Source: Steroidobacteraceae bacterium
GTDB taxonomy: Bacteria > Pseudomonadota > Gammaproteobacteria > Steroidobacterales > Steroidobacteraceae
Direction of reading: 5' to 3'
Length of the DNA: 64,000 nt
NCBI GenBank assembly: GCA_019634915.1
Contig: JAHCAN010000017.1
Span: forward strand, 1-64,000
Shown here: positions 24,005 through 32,700 of the stretch, piece by piece
How positions within the stretch are numbered: the stretch's first letter is position 1
Layout of the letters: each line of letters opens with the position of its first letter
Position numbers and translations under genes: made by a program
The notes under the pieces: model-generated
What the model was told of the DNA's origin: nothing
Seen by the model: only the letters and a program-made list of their open reading frames with translations
Database searches by the model: none

Positions 24005-25227
24005 GCACTTCGCTGTCCAGCGTTCCCGCGCAGGACGAGACGCCTTCCGACTGGCGCCGCTATCGCGCGCTGGCCGCAGCCAGCTTCGGTCTCGCGCTGG
24101 GTTACAGCAACATCGCGATCCTGTGCTTTGGCCTGTTCGTCGTACCTCTCAGTGCAGCATACGGCTGGTCCAGAAGCGAGATTTCTCTCGCCATGGGTAT
24201 CCTGCTGTGGCTCGTGGTGATCACAGGTCCCTCAGCCGGCGCACTCATCGACCGGTTTGGTGCGCGACGCATACTGATTCCTTCCATCATACTGTTTGCG
24301 CTGGCCTTCGCTTCCCTTGCGCTCGTAAACGGCAGGTTATGGCTGTTCTACGCGATCCATGTGGCGCTGGCGGTGGTCGGCGCCGGCACTTTGCCATCCA
24401 GCTACACGCACGTCATCGTGGGCTGGTTCGACAAACGCCGCGGTCTGGCTCTCGGTATAACCATGGCCGGTGTGGGCATCGGTGGCTTCTTCCTTCCTCC
24501 CTATGTGCAGGCTCTGCTGGCTCGCGGCGGACTGCAGACGGCCTACCTGGGAGTGGCAGCGCTGGTGGCGCTGGTCTGTCTGCCGGTCGTCGTGCTGTTT
24601 CTCAAGGAGCCTCCCGTTCCGGCTGGCCGACAGACGTCCGAAACCAGCCCGCTGCGGGAGCTGTTCGCCAACCCCCGCTTCATCAAGCTGGCGTCTGCCT
24701 TCTTCCTGCTTGGGCTATACACGGCCGGTATGCTCGGCCATCTCGTGCCGCTGCTCGTCGATCGCGGTGTCGATCCCGTCTTTGCTGCCTGGACGATGTC
24801 GATGCTGGCCGCCACGCTCACGCTCGGCAGGGTCTTTGCTGGTTATCTGCTGGACCGCTTCTCACCGATGATAGTCGTGTCGGTGTTTCTTGCGGCCCCG
24901 GTTGCGGGGCTCGTCCTGCTGGCTGGCGGCGCTTCCGGTGACGTGGCCATTCCCAGTGCGATCCTGCTCGGATTCGGGATCGGCGCGGAGTTCGATTTCA
25001 TGTGCTATCTGGTGAGCCGATATCTGCCAGCACAGACCTATGCGCGCAACTATGGCATCACCTACGCGGCGTACGCCGTGGGTGCGGGACTCGGGCCGAT
25101 ACTGCTCAGTTTTTCCCTCGAGAAGCTGGGCGCCTACGCACCGGCTCTGTGGCTGCTATGCGGTACGACGCTCGCCGCCATTCTGATCCTGCTGACATTG
25201 GGCAACTATCGACGTACTTCAGGGTGA
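24001..25227 (+). CDS. MFS transporter (monocarboxylate/oxalate-formate-like)
   Basis: The 408 aa protein has about 12 hydrophobic helices and the major-facilitator loop between helices 2 and 3 (GALIDRFGARRILIP). In helix 1 to 4, YGWSRSEISLAMGI resembles the monocarboxylate and oxalate/formate groups, so an organic acid is the likely cargo. The start is TTG 24001 after GGAGGGGGGA, overlapping the preceding TGA. It would carry the operon substrate, or a product, across the inner membrane, complementing the TonB receptor in the outer membrane. Confidence 0.88.
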   Translation: MSTSLSSVPAQDETPSDWRRYRALAAASFGLALGYSNIAILCFGLFVVPLSAAYGWSRSEISLAMGILLWLVVITGPSAGALIDRFGARRILIPSIILFALAFASLALVNGRLWLFYAIHVALAVVGAGTLPSSYTHVIVGWFDKRRGLALGITMAGVGIGGFFLPPYVQALLARGGLQTAYLGVAALVALVCLPVVVLFLKEPPVPAGRQTSETSPLRELFANPRFIKLASAFFLLGLYTAGMLGHLVPLLVDRGVDPVFAAWTMSMLAATLTLGRVFAGYLLDRFSPMIVVSVFLAAPVAGLVLLAGGASGDVAIPSAILLGFGIGAEFDFMCYLVSRYLPAQTYARNYGITYAAYAVGAGLGPILLSFSLEKLGAYAPALWLLCGTTLAAILILLTLGNYRRTSG

Positions 25228-25233
25228 GCGGGC

Positions 25234-26712
25234 ATGCAGACCTATCAGCTCTACATCGACGGTCAGTTCGTGAATGCTCAATCGGGAGCGTGGTTCGACA
25301 GCGATGATCCTTTCCTCGGCAAGCCGTGGGCGAGGATCGCTGCCGGCAGCGCCGTCGATGTGGATCGCGCAGTACAGGCCGCGCACCGCGCGTTCACCGA
25401 TGGTCCATGGTCGAAGACGACGGCCACTGCCCGCGGGCGGCTGCTATGCAGACTGGGAGACCTGATCGCACGTGATGCGCGCAGGCTCGCGGAAGTCGAG
25501 GTGCGGGACAACGGCAAGTTATTTGCCGAGATGTTCGGACAGGTAAGCTACATTCCGCAGTGGTACTACTACTTCGGAGGTCTCGCCGACAAGATCCAGG
25601 GCGACGTGATCCCGCTCGACAAGCCGGGGTTCTTCAATTTCACCCGCCGCGAGCCGGTGGGCGTCGTCGCGATCATCACACCCTGGAACTCACCGCTGCT
25701 GCTGGCCACGTGGAAGCTCGCGCCGGCGTTGGCGGCGGGCTGCACCGTGGTCGTCAAGCCTTCCGAGTTCACTTCGGCGTCGACGCTGGAGTTCGTCGGC
25801 TTGCTGGAGGAAGCCGGATTTCCGCCAGGCGTCGTGAACGTCGTGACCGGTGCCGGTGCGGAAACAGGTTCTGCGCTGGTGGATCATCCGCTGGTCCGGA
25901 AGATCGCTTTTACCGGCTCCGATACCACGGGTCGCGTCGTCAACGAGCGGGCTGCGCGGAGCTTCAAGCATGTCAGCCTGGAGTTGGGAGGAAAGTCTCC
26001 GAATATCGTATTCGAGGACGCGAATCAGGAGGAAGCCGTCAATGGCGTGGTAGCTGGCATCTTTGCTGCCACCGGTCAGACCTGTGTCGCCGGCTCCCGA
26101 TTGCTCCTGCAGGAGAGCATCTACGAGCCGTTCGTCGAGAAGCTCCTCGCGCTGGCGAGCTCTGCCCGAATGGGAAATCCGATGGACTTGCAGACACAGG
26201 TGGGCCCCGTCACGACGCTGGCGCAGTATCGCAAGGTGCTCGAATACATCGAGGTCGCCAAGGCCGAGGGTGCGCGGCTGCTGATGGGCGGCGGACCGGC
26301 GCAGCGGCCGGAATGTGGCAGCGGCTGGTTCGTCGAACCCACTATTTTCGGCGATGTGGACAATCGCTGGCGTATTGCGCAAGAGGAAGTGTTTGGGCCT
26401 GTACTGTCGATCATCCGCTTCAAGGACGAGGAGCATGCCGTCGCACTGGCCAACGACTCGCAATACGGACTCGGTGCCGGTGTGTGGACCGCCGATATCG
26501 GTCGTGCGCACCGCATGGCTGAACGAATCCAGTCCGGCATCGTCTGGGTGAACTGCTACCGCGCTGTCAGCTTCCTCTCACCGTTTGGTGGCTACAAGCA
26601 TTCCGGCCTCGGGCGCGAAAACGGAATAGACTCCGTCCGCGAGTATCTGCAGGTCAAGAGTGTGTGGATCAACACCGGGGCGCCCACCGCAAATCCATTT
26701 GTTCTGCGTTGA
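25234..26712 (+). CDS. NAD(P)-dependent aldehyde dehydrogenase
   Basis: The 492 aa protein is a standard ALDH. The catalytic cysteine is C284 (GQTCVAGSR) and the general base is E250 (VSLELGGKSPNIVF). The cofactor region includes TPWNSPLLL, KPSEFT and FTGSDTTGR, and the C terminus has FGGYKHSGLGRENG. It turns an aldehyde into a carboxylic acid. As the last gene of the operon, 6 bp after the transporter, it could oxidise the aldehyde released by the E1 reaction or by a retro-aldol step. It resembles betaine/phenylacetaldehyde-type ALDHs in general form; the substrate cannot be read. Confidence 0.93.
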   Translation: MQTYQLYIDGQFVNAQSGAWFDSDDPFLGKPWARIAAGSAVDVDRAVQAAHRAFTDGPWSKTTATARGRLLCRLGDLIARDARRLAEVEVRDNGKLFAEMFGQVSYIPQWYYYFGGLADKIQGDVIPLDKPGFFNFTRREPVGVVAIITPWNSPLLLATWKLAPALAAGCTVVVKPSEFTSASTLEFVGLLEEAGFPPGVVNVVTGAGAETGSALVDHPLVRKIAFTGSDTTGRVVNERAARSFKHVSLELGGKSPNIVFEDANQEEAVNGVVAGIFAATGQTCVAGSRLLLQESIYEPFVEKLLALASSARMGNPMDLQTQVGPVTTLAQYRKVLEYIEVAKAEGARLLMGGGPAQRPECGSGWFVEPTIFGDVDNRWRIAQEEVFGPVLSIIRFKDEEHAVALANDSQYGLGAGVWTADIGRAHRMAERIQSGIVWVNCYRAVSFLSPFGGYKHSGLGRENGIDSVREYLQVKSVWINTGAPTANPFVLR

Positions 26713-26942
26713 TCAGAGGTTCTCCGCTCCGCGAAGCTCTCAACGTATCACCAACCCGGATCTCTCACGGAGAGGGGGTACATCGGGCTCTAAAGAATGT
26801 AATCCAGGGCAGCTGGAGTTCTCATGTGTTGAGCGGCAGCGCGTGGTTGTCTCGTCCGGCGGTCGTGGGTGTGTTCGGACAGCGGTGCGTCCTTGCTGAA
26901 GCGGACCGACGAGGCGTTCGGCCTGCTCGATCGGTTGACGGG

Positions 26943-27818
26943 ATGCCAGGTCATAGGTGTAACGTGACTGCAGGTTTCGAGGAATTGAGGCAGTGGGTCG
27001 GCAGGACCGAGACGCTGGCGGACCAGGTGACGAGCGCACCGCCGCGCGGCCTCGCCGCTGCGCTCGACCGCGACGACCCGCCGCCGCGGGCCGGTGATGC
27101 GATTGCGCCGTGCTGGCATTGGCTCTATTTCCTGCCGTCGCCGCGCCGATCCGAGACGGGTGCCGACGGGCATCTGCGTCGCGGCGGCTTCCTGCCGCCC
27201 GTGCCGTTGCCGCGACGCATGTGGGCCGGCAGTCGCATCGAGTGCATCGCGCCGCTGAGGATCGGCGAGGCGATCACCCGCACGAGCCGCATCGTCGATG
27301 TCAGCGGCAAGGAGGGGCGCAGCGGCCCGCTGGTCTTCGTGCGTGTGCATCACGAGATCTCGGGTCCGCGATCGGTTGCGATTCGGGAAGAGCAGGACAT
27401 CGTGTACCGCGGAATGCCTGCGCCGGGAGCGGCGCCGTCGGTGCCATCGCCAGCGCCGACCAACGAGGCATTCCGTCGCGAGATCGTCGTGGACCCGGTG
27501 CTGCTCTTTCGTTATTCGGCCCTCACGTTCAACGGCCACCGCATCCACTACGATCGTTCCTATGCGACGGGCGAGGAGGGTTACCCGGGACTCGTCGTCC
27601 ATGGCCCGCTGATCGCCACGCTGTTGCTCGAGCTACTGAGGGACGAGCGACCCGATCTCGAGCTCAGGCATTTCGAATTCAGGGCGATGAGCCCGCTCTT
27701 CGACATCGCAGCGTTCACGGTCTGTGGCCGCCTCGATCAAGACAACGCCTCACTCTGGGCACGGGGGCCGCAGGGCGAGCTCGCGATGCAGGCCACCGCC
27801 ACCGTGATTCATCGATGA
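26943..27818 (+). CDS. MaoC-like (FAS1-type) acyl-CoA dehydratase
   Basis: The 291 aa protein has the double hot-dog layout of bacterial mesaconyl-C4-CoA hydratase/HTD2-like enzymes. The N-terminal half has GGFLPPVPLPRRMWAGS; the C-terminal half has LTFNGHRIHYDRSYA followed by GLVVHGPLIATLLL, where the Asn/His/Asp and His of the MaoC dehydratase motif sit. It would hydrate an enoyl-CoA or dehydrate a 3-hydroxyacyl-CoA. Start is uncertain: ATG 26943 or GTG 26964, neither with a strong ribosome site. It is 13 bp before an acyl-CoA dehydrogenase gene, so the two are a pair. The 230 bp before it are unassigned and may be the right edge of the island. Confidence 0.8.
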   Translation: MPGHRCNVTAGFEELRQWVGRTETLADQVTSAPPRGLAAALDRDDPPPRAGDAIAPCWHWLYFLPSPRRSETGADGHLRRGGFLPPVPLPRRMWAGSRIECIAPLRIGEAITRTSRIVDVSGKEGRSGPLVFVRVHHEISGPRSVAIREEQDIVYRGMPAPGAAPSVPSPAPTNEAFRREIVVDPVLLFRYSALTFNGHRIHYDRSYATGEEGYPGLVVHGPLIATLLLELLRDERPDLELRHFEFRAMSPLFDIAAFTVCGRLDQDNASLWARGPQGELAMQATATVIHR

Positions 27819-27831
27819 TTCCAGGAATGTC

Positions 27832-28995
27832 ATGAAGCTGCAGACGACCGATGCCCATCAAGAGATCCGCGACGCGGTCCGCGCGCTGTGTGCACAGTAT
27901 CCGGACGAGTATTTCCGCAAGATCGACGAGGAGCGCAGTTACCCTGAAGCGTTCGTCGACGAGCTGACCCGCGCCGGCTGGCTGGCCGCGCTGATTCCGC
28001 AGGAGTTTGGCGGCCCGGGGCTGTCCATGGCCGAAGCCTCAGTGATCATGGAGGAGATCAACCGCTGCGGCGGCAACTCGGGCGCCTGCCATGGGCAGAT
28101 GTACGTGATGAACGCCATCGTGTTCAGTGGCTCGAAGGCGCAGAAGGAGTACTACCTGCCGAAGATCGCGGCCGGCGAGCTGCGCGTGCAGTCCATGGGC
28201 GTCACCGAGCCCACCACGGGTAGCGATACGACCAAGCTCACGACGAGCGCCGTGAAGAAGGACGGCCGCTGGGTCATCAACGGTCAGAAGGTCTGGATCT
28301 CGCGGGTCCAGCACAGCGACCTGATGATCCTGCTCGCCCGCACGACCCCGCTCGCCGAAGTCGCGAAGAAGACCGACGGCCTCAGCTGCTTCATCATCGA
28401 TCTGCATAAGGCGATCGGCCACGGCCTCGAGGTGCGCCCGATCCCGAACCTGGTCAATCACGAGACCAACGAGCTGTTCTTCGACAATCTCGAGATCCCC
28501 GAGGATGCGCTGCTCGGCGAGGAGGGCAAGGGATTTCGCACCATCCTCGATGGTCTCAACGCCGAGCGCACGCTGATCGCGGCCGAGTGCATCGGCGACG
28601 GCTACTGGTTCATCGAGCGCGCGACGAAGTATGCGAGCGAGCGCACGGTGTTCGGCCGCAGGATCGGCCAGAACCAGGGTGTGCAATTTCCGATCGCGGA
28701 CGCCTACATCGAGCTCGAGGCGGCGAACCTGATGCGCTGGAAGGCCTGCGAGAAGCTCGGCGCGCGCCAGCCGGCCGGCGCCGAGGCGAACATGGCGAAA
28801 CACCTTGCGGCCAAGGCGAGCTGGGAAGCCGCCAACGTGTGCCTGCAGACCCACGGCGGTTTCGGCTTCGCCTGCGAATACGACGTCGAGCGCAAGTTCC
28901 GTGAAACCCGCCTCTACCAGGTCGCGCCGATCTCGACGAACATGATTTACGCGTACATCGCCGAGCACGTGCTCGGCCTGCCGCGTTCGTTCTGA
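27832..28995 (+). CDS. Acyl-CoA dehydrogenase
   Basis: The 387 aa flavoprotein introduces an alpha-beta double bond into an acyl-CoA and passes electrons to ETF. Family motifs are MGVTEPTTGSDTT, GQKVWISRVQHSD, FGRRIGQNQGVQFPIAD and LQTHGGFGFACEYDVER. The usual C-terminal YEGT glutamate is absent (LYQVAPIST), but E245 in GLNAERTLIA matches the catalytic base position of isovaleryl-CoA and long-chain dehydrogenases, so the enzyme looks active. It follows the MaoC-like gene by 13 bp. Next is a CoA-transferase remnant, suggesting a small acyl-CoA pathway (transferase, dehydrogenase, hydratase) that has partly decayed. Confidence 0.92.
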   Translation: MKLQTTDAHQEIRDAVRALCAQYPDEYFRKIDEERSYPEAFVDELTRAGWLAALIPQEFGGPGLSMAEASVIMEEINRCGGNSGACHGQMYVMNAIVFSGSKAQKEYYLPKIAAGELRVQSMGVTEPTTGSDTTKLTTSAVKKDGRWVINGQKVWISRVQHSDLMILLARTTPLAEVAKKTDGLSCFIIDLHKAIGHGLEVRPIPNLVNHETNELFFDNLEIPEDALLGEEGKGFRTILDGLNAERTLIAAECIGDGYWFIERATKYASERTVFGRRIGQNQGVQFPIADAYIELEAANLMRWKACEKLGARQPAGAEANMAKHLAAKASWEAANVCLQTHGGFGFACEYDVERKFRETRLYQVAPISTNMIYAYIAEHVLGLPRSF

Positions 28996-28997
28996 AG

Positions 28998-29148
28998 CCC
29001 GATGGGTCACTCGACGGCATCAAAGTCGTCATGCTCGGACGCGCGATCGCGGCGCCGATGTTTTGCACGCGCCAGCTCGCCGATCTCGGCGCCCGCGTCA
29101 TCAAGATGGAGCGCTCGGGCAGTGGCGATTTCCTGCGGGCCTATAGCG
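28998..29148 (+). pseudogene. N-terminal remnant of a CaiB/BaiF-type CoA-transferase
   Basis: The plus strand directly behind the acyl-CoA dehydrogenase stop reads DGIKVVMLGRAIAAPM, then FCTRQLADLGARVIKMERSG and GDFLRAYSD. This is the first 50 or so residues of a family III CoA-transferase (compare the intact gene at 21068). The similarity stops where the convergent GntR gene ends; the frame continues only as its antisense. About 330 codons with the catalytic aspartate are missing. A deletion probably fused the start of this gene to the regulator next door. Confidence 0.7.
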
Positions 29149-29884
29149 ATCTTCTCGCGATGGGCTCGTCCAAGGCAATGTCGGCGACCTCGTAACCCTT
29201 CCTGAAGTCGCGGACATGCTTCGCCATCCAGTTCGCGGCGAGCTCCGCATTGCCGTTGCCCACCGCGTCGAGGATGCGGCCCTGCGCCGTCACAATGCGC
29301 GCGCGCGCCTGCGGGACGACATCGATCACCGCGCGCAGTGACGGTGCGAGCAGTTGCAGCAGCGGTTCCTGCGCGAGGCACAGCGCCGGATTGTGGGTGG
29401 CGGTGGCGAGGCGGCGGAAGTACTCCTCGACATGCCGCACGGCATCGCTGGCCGCGGCGCCCTGCGTCACGAGCTGCGCCGCGGTTTCCCGCAGCGCCTC
29501 GATGTCGGCAGCCTGTCGCCGTTCTGCCGCCGCGTGGGCGATCGGCGGCTCGAGGAACGTCAGTGCCTCCCAGACATGGAAGTAGGTCGCGTCGTGCAGC
29601 GCGAGCGCGCGGCTCACGCCTTCGGCGACGACCTGGTGCTCGGGCCGTGTGATCACCATCAGCTTCGAGCCGCGCTGGCGGGCGACGAGCCCCGCGCTCT
29701 CGAGCTCGCGCATCGCCTCGCGCACGGTCGAGCGGTTGACGCCGAACTGGCGCGCGAGCTCCATCTCGGACGGCAGGCGATCGCCGGCGGCGAGCGAGCG
29801 GTCGGTGATGCGCCCGATCAGCACCGCCGCCACCTTGCGATAGGCGGGTTCGACATGGATCTGTTCGAACATCGCGCCGGTCAC
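29141..29884 (-). CDS. GntR-family (FadR/FCD) transcriptional regulator
   Basis: The 247 aa protein has a GntR winged helix ([37 protein letters not shown]) and an all-helical FCD effector domain, in which acidic and histidine residues bind metal or a carboxylate ligand. FCD regulators usually repress pathways for organic acids or amino acids. Its start overlaps the stop of the isovaleryl-CoA dehydrogenase gene by 4 bp, so the two are co-transcribed. The palindrome ATTGTC-C-GACAAT at 31062, between that gene and the divergent carboxylase genes, is a natural target for it. Confidence 0.92.
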   Translation of the reverse strand: MTGAMFEQIHVEPAYRKVAAVLIGRITDRSLAAGDRLPSEMELARQFGVNRSTVREAMRELESAGLVARQRGSKLMVITRPEHQVVAEGVSRALALHDATYFHVWEALTFLEPPIAHAAAERRQAADIEALRETAAQLVTQGAAASDAVRHVEEYFRRLATATHNPALCLAQEPLLQLLAPSLRAVIDVVPQARARIVTAQGRILDAVGNGNAELAANWMAKHVRDFRKGYEVADIALDEPIARRSL

Positions 29885-31053
29885 GCGCTCTGCTGAAACA
29901 GCTCACGGCCGATCAGCGCGCGGCGGATCTCCTGCGTGCCGGCGCCGATCTCGTACAGCTTCGCATCGCGCAGCAGCCGGCCAGCTGGGAATTCGTTGAT
30001 GTAGCCATTGCCGCCCAGGGCCTGGATCGCCTCGAGCGCGCAGCGCGTGGCACGCTCGCTCGCGAAGAGGATCGCGGCGGCCGCATCCTGGCGTGTTGTG
30101 CGCTTCGCGTCACAGGCCCGCGCCACCGCGTAGACATAGGCGCGCGAGGCGTTGAAGTCGGCGTACATGTCCGCGATCTTGCCCTGCACCAGCTGGAAGG
30201 TGCCAATCGGCGCGCCGAACTGCTTGCGGTCGTGGACATAGGGCAGCACGACATCGAGCGCCGCGGCCATCAGGCCGAGCGGGCCGCCGGCCAGCACCGC
30301 GCGCTCGTAGTCGAGGCCGCTCATCAGGATCCTGGTGCCGCGGTTCTCCTCGCCGAGCAGGTTCGCGGCCGGTACGAAGCAGTCCTCGAACACGAGCTCG
30401 CAGGTCGAGGAGCCGCGCATGCCGAGCTTGTCGAGCTTCTGTGCCGTGGAGAAGCCTTCGAAGCCGCGTTCGACGATGAATGCGCTGATGCCCTTGGCGC
30501 CGGCGCCCGGATCGGTCTTCGCGTAGACGACGAGCACGTCGGCGTCGGGCCCGTTCGTGATCCACATCTTGCGTCCCGTGAGGCGCCAGCCGCCCGGCGC
30601 CGGGCGCGCGGCAAGCTGCATCGAGACCACGTCCGACCCCGAGCCTGGCTCGGACATCGCGAGCGCGCCCACGTGCTCGCCGCTCACGAGCTTCGGCAGG
30701 TAGCGGTCCCGCTGCGCGTCGCTGGCGTTCAGTCGCAACTGGTTCACACACAGATTGGAATGGGCGCCATAGGACAGTCCCACGGACCCCGAAGCCCGCG
30801 AGATCTCCTCCATGACGACCACATGCGCGAGGTAGCCGAGCCCCGCACCGCCCCAGCGCTCGGGCACCGTGATGCCCAGCAAGCCCATTTCGCCCAGCTT
30901 TGGCCAGAGATGGCGCGGAAATTCATTCGATTTGTCGATATCAGCGGCGATCGGCGCGATTTCTGCGCGCGCAAGACGGCGAACCTCTGAGCGGACGCCG
31001 TCCAGTTCCTCACCGAGGCCGAAATCCAATTCGCAGGCATCGAGACTCGACAT
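29881..31053 (-). CDS. liuA: Isovaleryl-CoA dehydrogenase
   Basis: The 390 aa flavoprotein catalyses the third step of leucine degradation, isovaleryl-CoA to 3-methylcrotonyl-CoA. The catalytic base E250 is in [14 protein letters not shown], which is specific for isovaleryl-CoA dehydrogenase among acyl-CoA dehydrogenases. Other motifs are [42 protein letters not shown] and [12 protein letters not shown]. The ATG at 31053 is chosen over an in-frame ATG at 31104 because the latter would overlap the divergent carboxylase gene. It faces away from mccB across 40 bp that hold a perfect palindrome. Confidence 0.93.
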   Translation of the reverse strand: MSSLDACELDFGLGEELDGVRSEVRRLARAEIAPIAADIDKSNEFPRHLWPKLGEMGLLGITVPERWGGAGLGYLAHVVVMEEISRASGSVGLSYGAHSNLCVNQLRLNASDAQRDRYLPKLVSGEHVGALAMSEPGSGSDVVSMQLAARPAPGGWRLTGRKMWITNGPDADVLVVYAKTDPGAGAKGISAFIVERGFEGFSTAQKLDKLGMRGSSTCELVFEDCFVPAANLLGEENRGTRILMSGLDYERAVLAGGPLGLMAAALDVVLPYVHDRKQFGAPIGTFQLVQGKIADMYADFNASRAYVYAVARACDAKRTTRQDAAAAILFASERATRCALEAIQALGGNGYINEFPAGRLLRDAKLYEIGAGTQEIRRALIGRELFQQSA

Positions 31054-31061
31054 ACAGTAGG

Positions 31062-31074
31062 ATTGTCCGACAAT
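31062..31074. promoter_or_regulatory. Perfect palindromic operator candidate between leucine-catabolic genes
   Basis: ATTGTC-C-GACAAT is a perfect 6 bp inverted repeat around one base. It lies in the 40 bp between the divergent liuA and mccB starts. GntR/FCD regulators commonly bind short palindromes of this kind, and one is encoded two genes away in the liuA transcript. Confidence 0.6.
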
Positions 31075-31093
31075 AGGGCGATGCAGGCAAGCC

Positions 31094-32695
31094 ATGTCGG
31101 TCATTGAATCCAGGATTTCCGGGGTGGCCGCCCGGAATCAATCGGGGCACCTCAGGGGTCTCGTCGGCGATCTGCGGTCACAGGTGGCGCGGATCTCGCT
31201 GGGGGGCGGCGAGGCGGCGAGGGCGAAGCACGTGGGCCGCGGCAAGTTACTGCCGCGCGATCGGGTGGCCCAGCTCCTCGATCCGGGTGCGCCGTTCCTC
31301 GAGTTGTCCCAGCTGGCCGCGATGGGGCTGTACGACGACGAGGTGCCTTGCGCCGGGCTCATCACCGGCATCGGCCGCGTGGCCGGACGCGAGTGCGTGA
31401 TCATCGCGAACGATGCGACGGTGAAGGGCGGCACCTACTACCCGCTCACCGTAAAAAAACATCTGCGCGCACAGGAGATCGCCGCGCAGAACGCGCTGCC
31501 CTGCCTCTATCTCGTCGACAGCGGCGGTGCGTTCCTGCCGCGCCAGGACGAAGTGTTTCCCGACCGCGACCACTTCGGCCGCATCTTCTACAACCAGGCG
31601 ACGCTCTCCGCGGCCGGCATCCCGCAGATCGCGCTCGTCATGGGCAGCTGCACGGCGGGCGGGGCCTATGTGCCCGCGATGTCGGACGAGGCCGTTATCG
31701 TGCGCAACCAGGGCACGATCTTCCTCGGCGGTCCGCCACTCGTGAAGGCGGCCACCGGCGAAGTCGTCAGCGCCGAAGATCTCGGCGGCGCGGACGTGCA
31801 CTCGCGCACCTCGGGGGTCACCGATCACTACGCGATGGACGACACGCATGCGCTCGCGCTCGCGCGGCGCATCGTCGCGAATCTTCCGCGGCCCGCCGGA
31901 ATGCGGCTCGAACGCGCACCCGTCGAGGCGCCGCTCCACGACGCGGAGGAACTCTACGGCGTGATCCCCGAGGATCCGCGCAAGCCGTTCGATGTACGCG
32001 AGGTCATCGCGCGCGTGGTCGACGGCAGCCGCTTCGACGAATTCAAGGCGCTCTATGGCACCACGCTCGTCTGCGGCTTCGCGCGCCTGCATGGCTGGCC
32101 GATCGGCATCGTCGCGAACAACGGCATCCTCTTCAGTGAATCGGCGCTGAAGGGGGCGCATTTCATCGAGCTGTGCTGCCAGCGCGGCATCCCGCTCGTG
32201 TTCCTGCAGAACATCACGGGTTTCATGGTCGGCCGCAAGTACGAGGCGGGCGGCATCGCGAAGGACGGCGCGAAGCTCGTGACCGCGGTCGCGTGCGCGA
32301 AAGTGCCGAAATTCACGGTGATCATCGGCGGCTCCTTCGGCGCCGGGAACTACGGCATGTGCGGGCGCGCCTATTCACCCCGCTTCCTGTGGATGTGGCC
32401 GAACGCGCGCATCTCGGTGATGGGCGGCGAGCAGGCGGGCGGCGTGCTCGCGCAGGTGCGGCGCGACGGCCTCGAGGCGCAGGGCAGGAGCTGGAGTATC
32501 GAGGATGAACTGGCCTTCAAGGAGCCGATCCGCCGCCAGTACGAGACCCAGGGCCATCCGTACTACGCGAGCGCGCGGCTGTGGGACGACGGCGTGATCG
32601 ACCCGGCCGACACCCGCCGTGTGCTCGCACTGGCCCTCGCGGCCGCCCTCAATGCACCGCCCGAAGCCACGCGCTTCGGCGTGTTCCGGATGTAG
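31094..32695 (+). CDS. mccB: Methylcrotonyl-CoA carboxylase, carboxyltransferase (beta) subunit
   Basis: The 533 aa protein is a biotin-dependent carboxyltransferase of the MCC class. Signatures are [18 protein letters not shown], the first-domain oxyanion region [20 protein letters not shown], and [16 protein letters not shown]. In the second domain they are [36 protein letters not shown] and [13 protein letters not shown]. It transfers carboxyl from biotin to 3-methylcrotonyl-CoA, giving 3-methylglutaconyl-CoA in leucine breakdown. The alpha subunit follows 5 bp later and isovaleryl-CoA dehydrogenase is divergent. The hydratase (liuC) that often lies between the two subunit genes is absent. 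Confidence 0.95.
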   Translation: MSVIESRISGVAARNQSGHLRGLVGDLRSQVARISLGGGEAARAKHVGRGKLLPRDRVAQLLDPGAPFLELSQLAAMGLYDDEVPCAGLITGIGRVAGRECVIIANDATVKGGTYYPLTVKKHLRAQEIAAQNALPCLYLVDSGGAFLPRQDEVFPDRDHFGRIFYNQATLSAAGIPQIALVMGSCTAGGAYVPAMSDEAVIVRNQGTIFLGGPPLVKAATGEVVSAEDLGGADVHSRTSGVTDHYAMDDTHALALARRIVANLPRPAGMRLERAPVEAPLHDAEELYGVIPEDPRKPFDVREVIARVVDGSRFDEFKALYGTTLVCGFARLHGWPIGIVANNGILFSESALKGAHFIELCCQRGIPLVFLQNITGFMVGRKYEAGGIAKDGAKLVTAVACAKVPKFTVIIGGSFGAGNYGMCGRAYSPRFLWMWPNARISVMGGEQAGGVLAQVRRDGLEAQGRSWSIEDELAFKEPIRRQYETQGHPYYASARLWDDGVIDPADTRRVLALALAAALNAPPEATRFGVFRM

Positions 32696-32700
32696 CGCGC

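Noticed and set aside
27832-28995. Acyl-CoA dehydrogenase without a catalytic glutamate
   Set aside because: The usual C-terminal YEGT glutamate is absent, but E245 (GLNAERT) occupies the base position used by isovaleryl-CoA and long-chain dehydrogenases.
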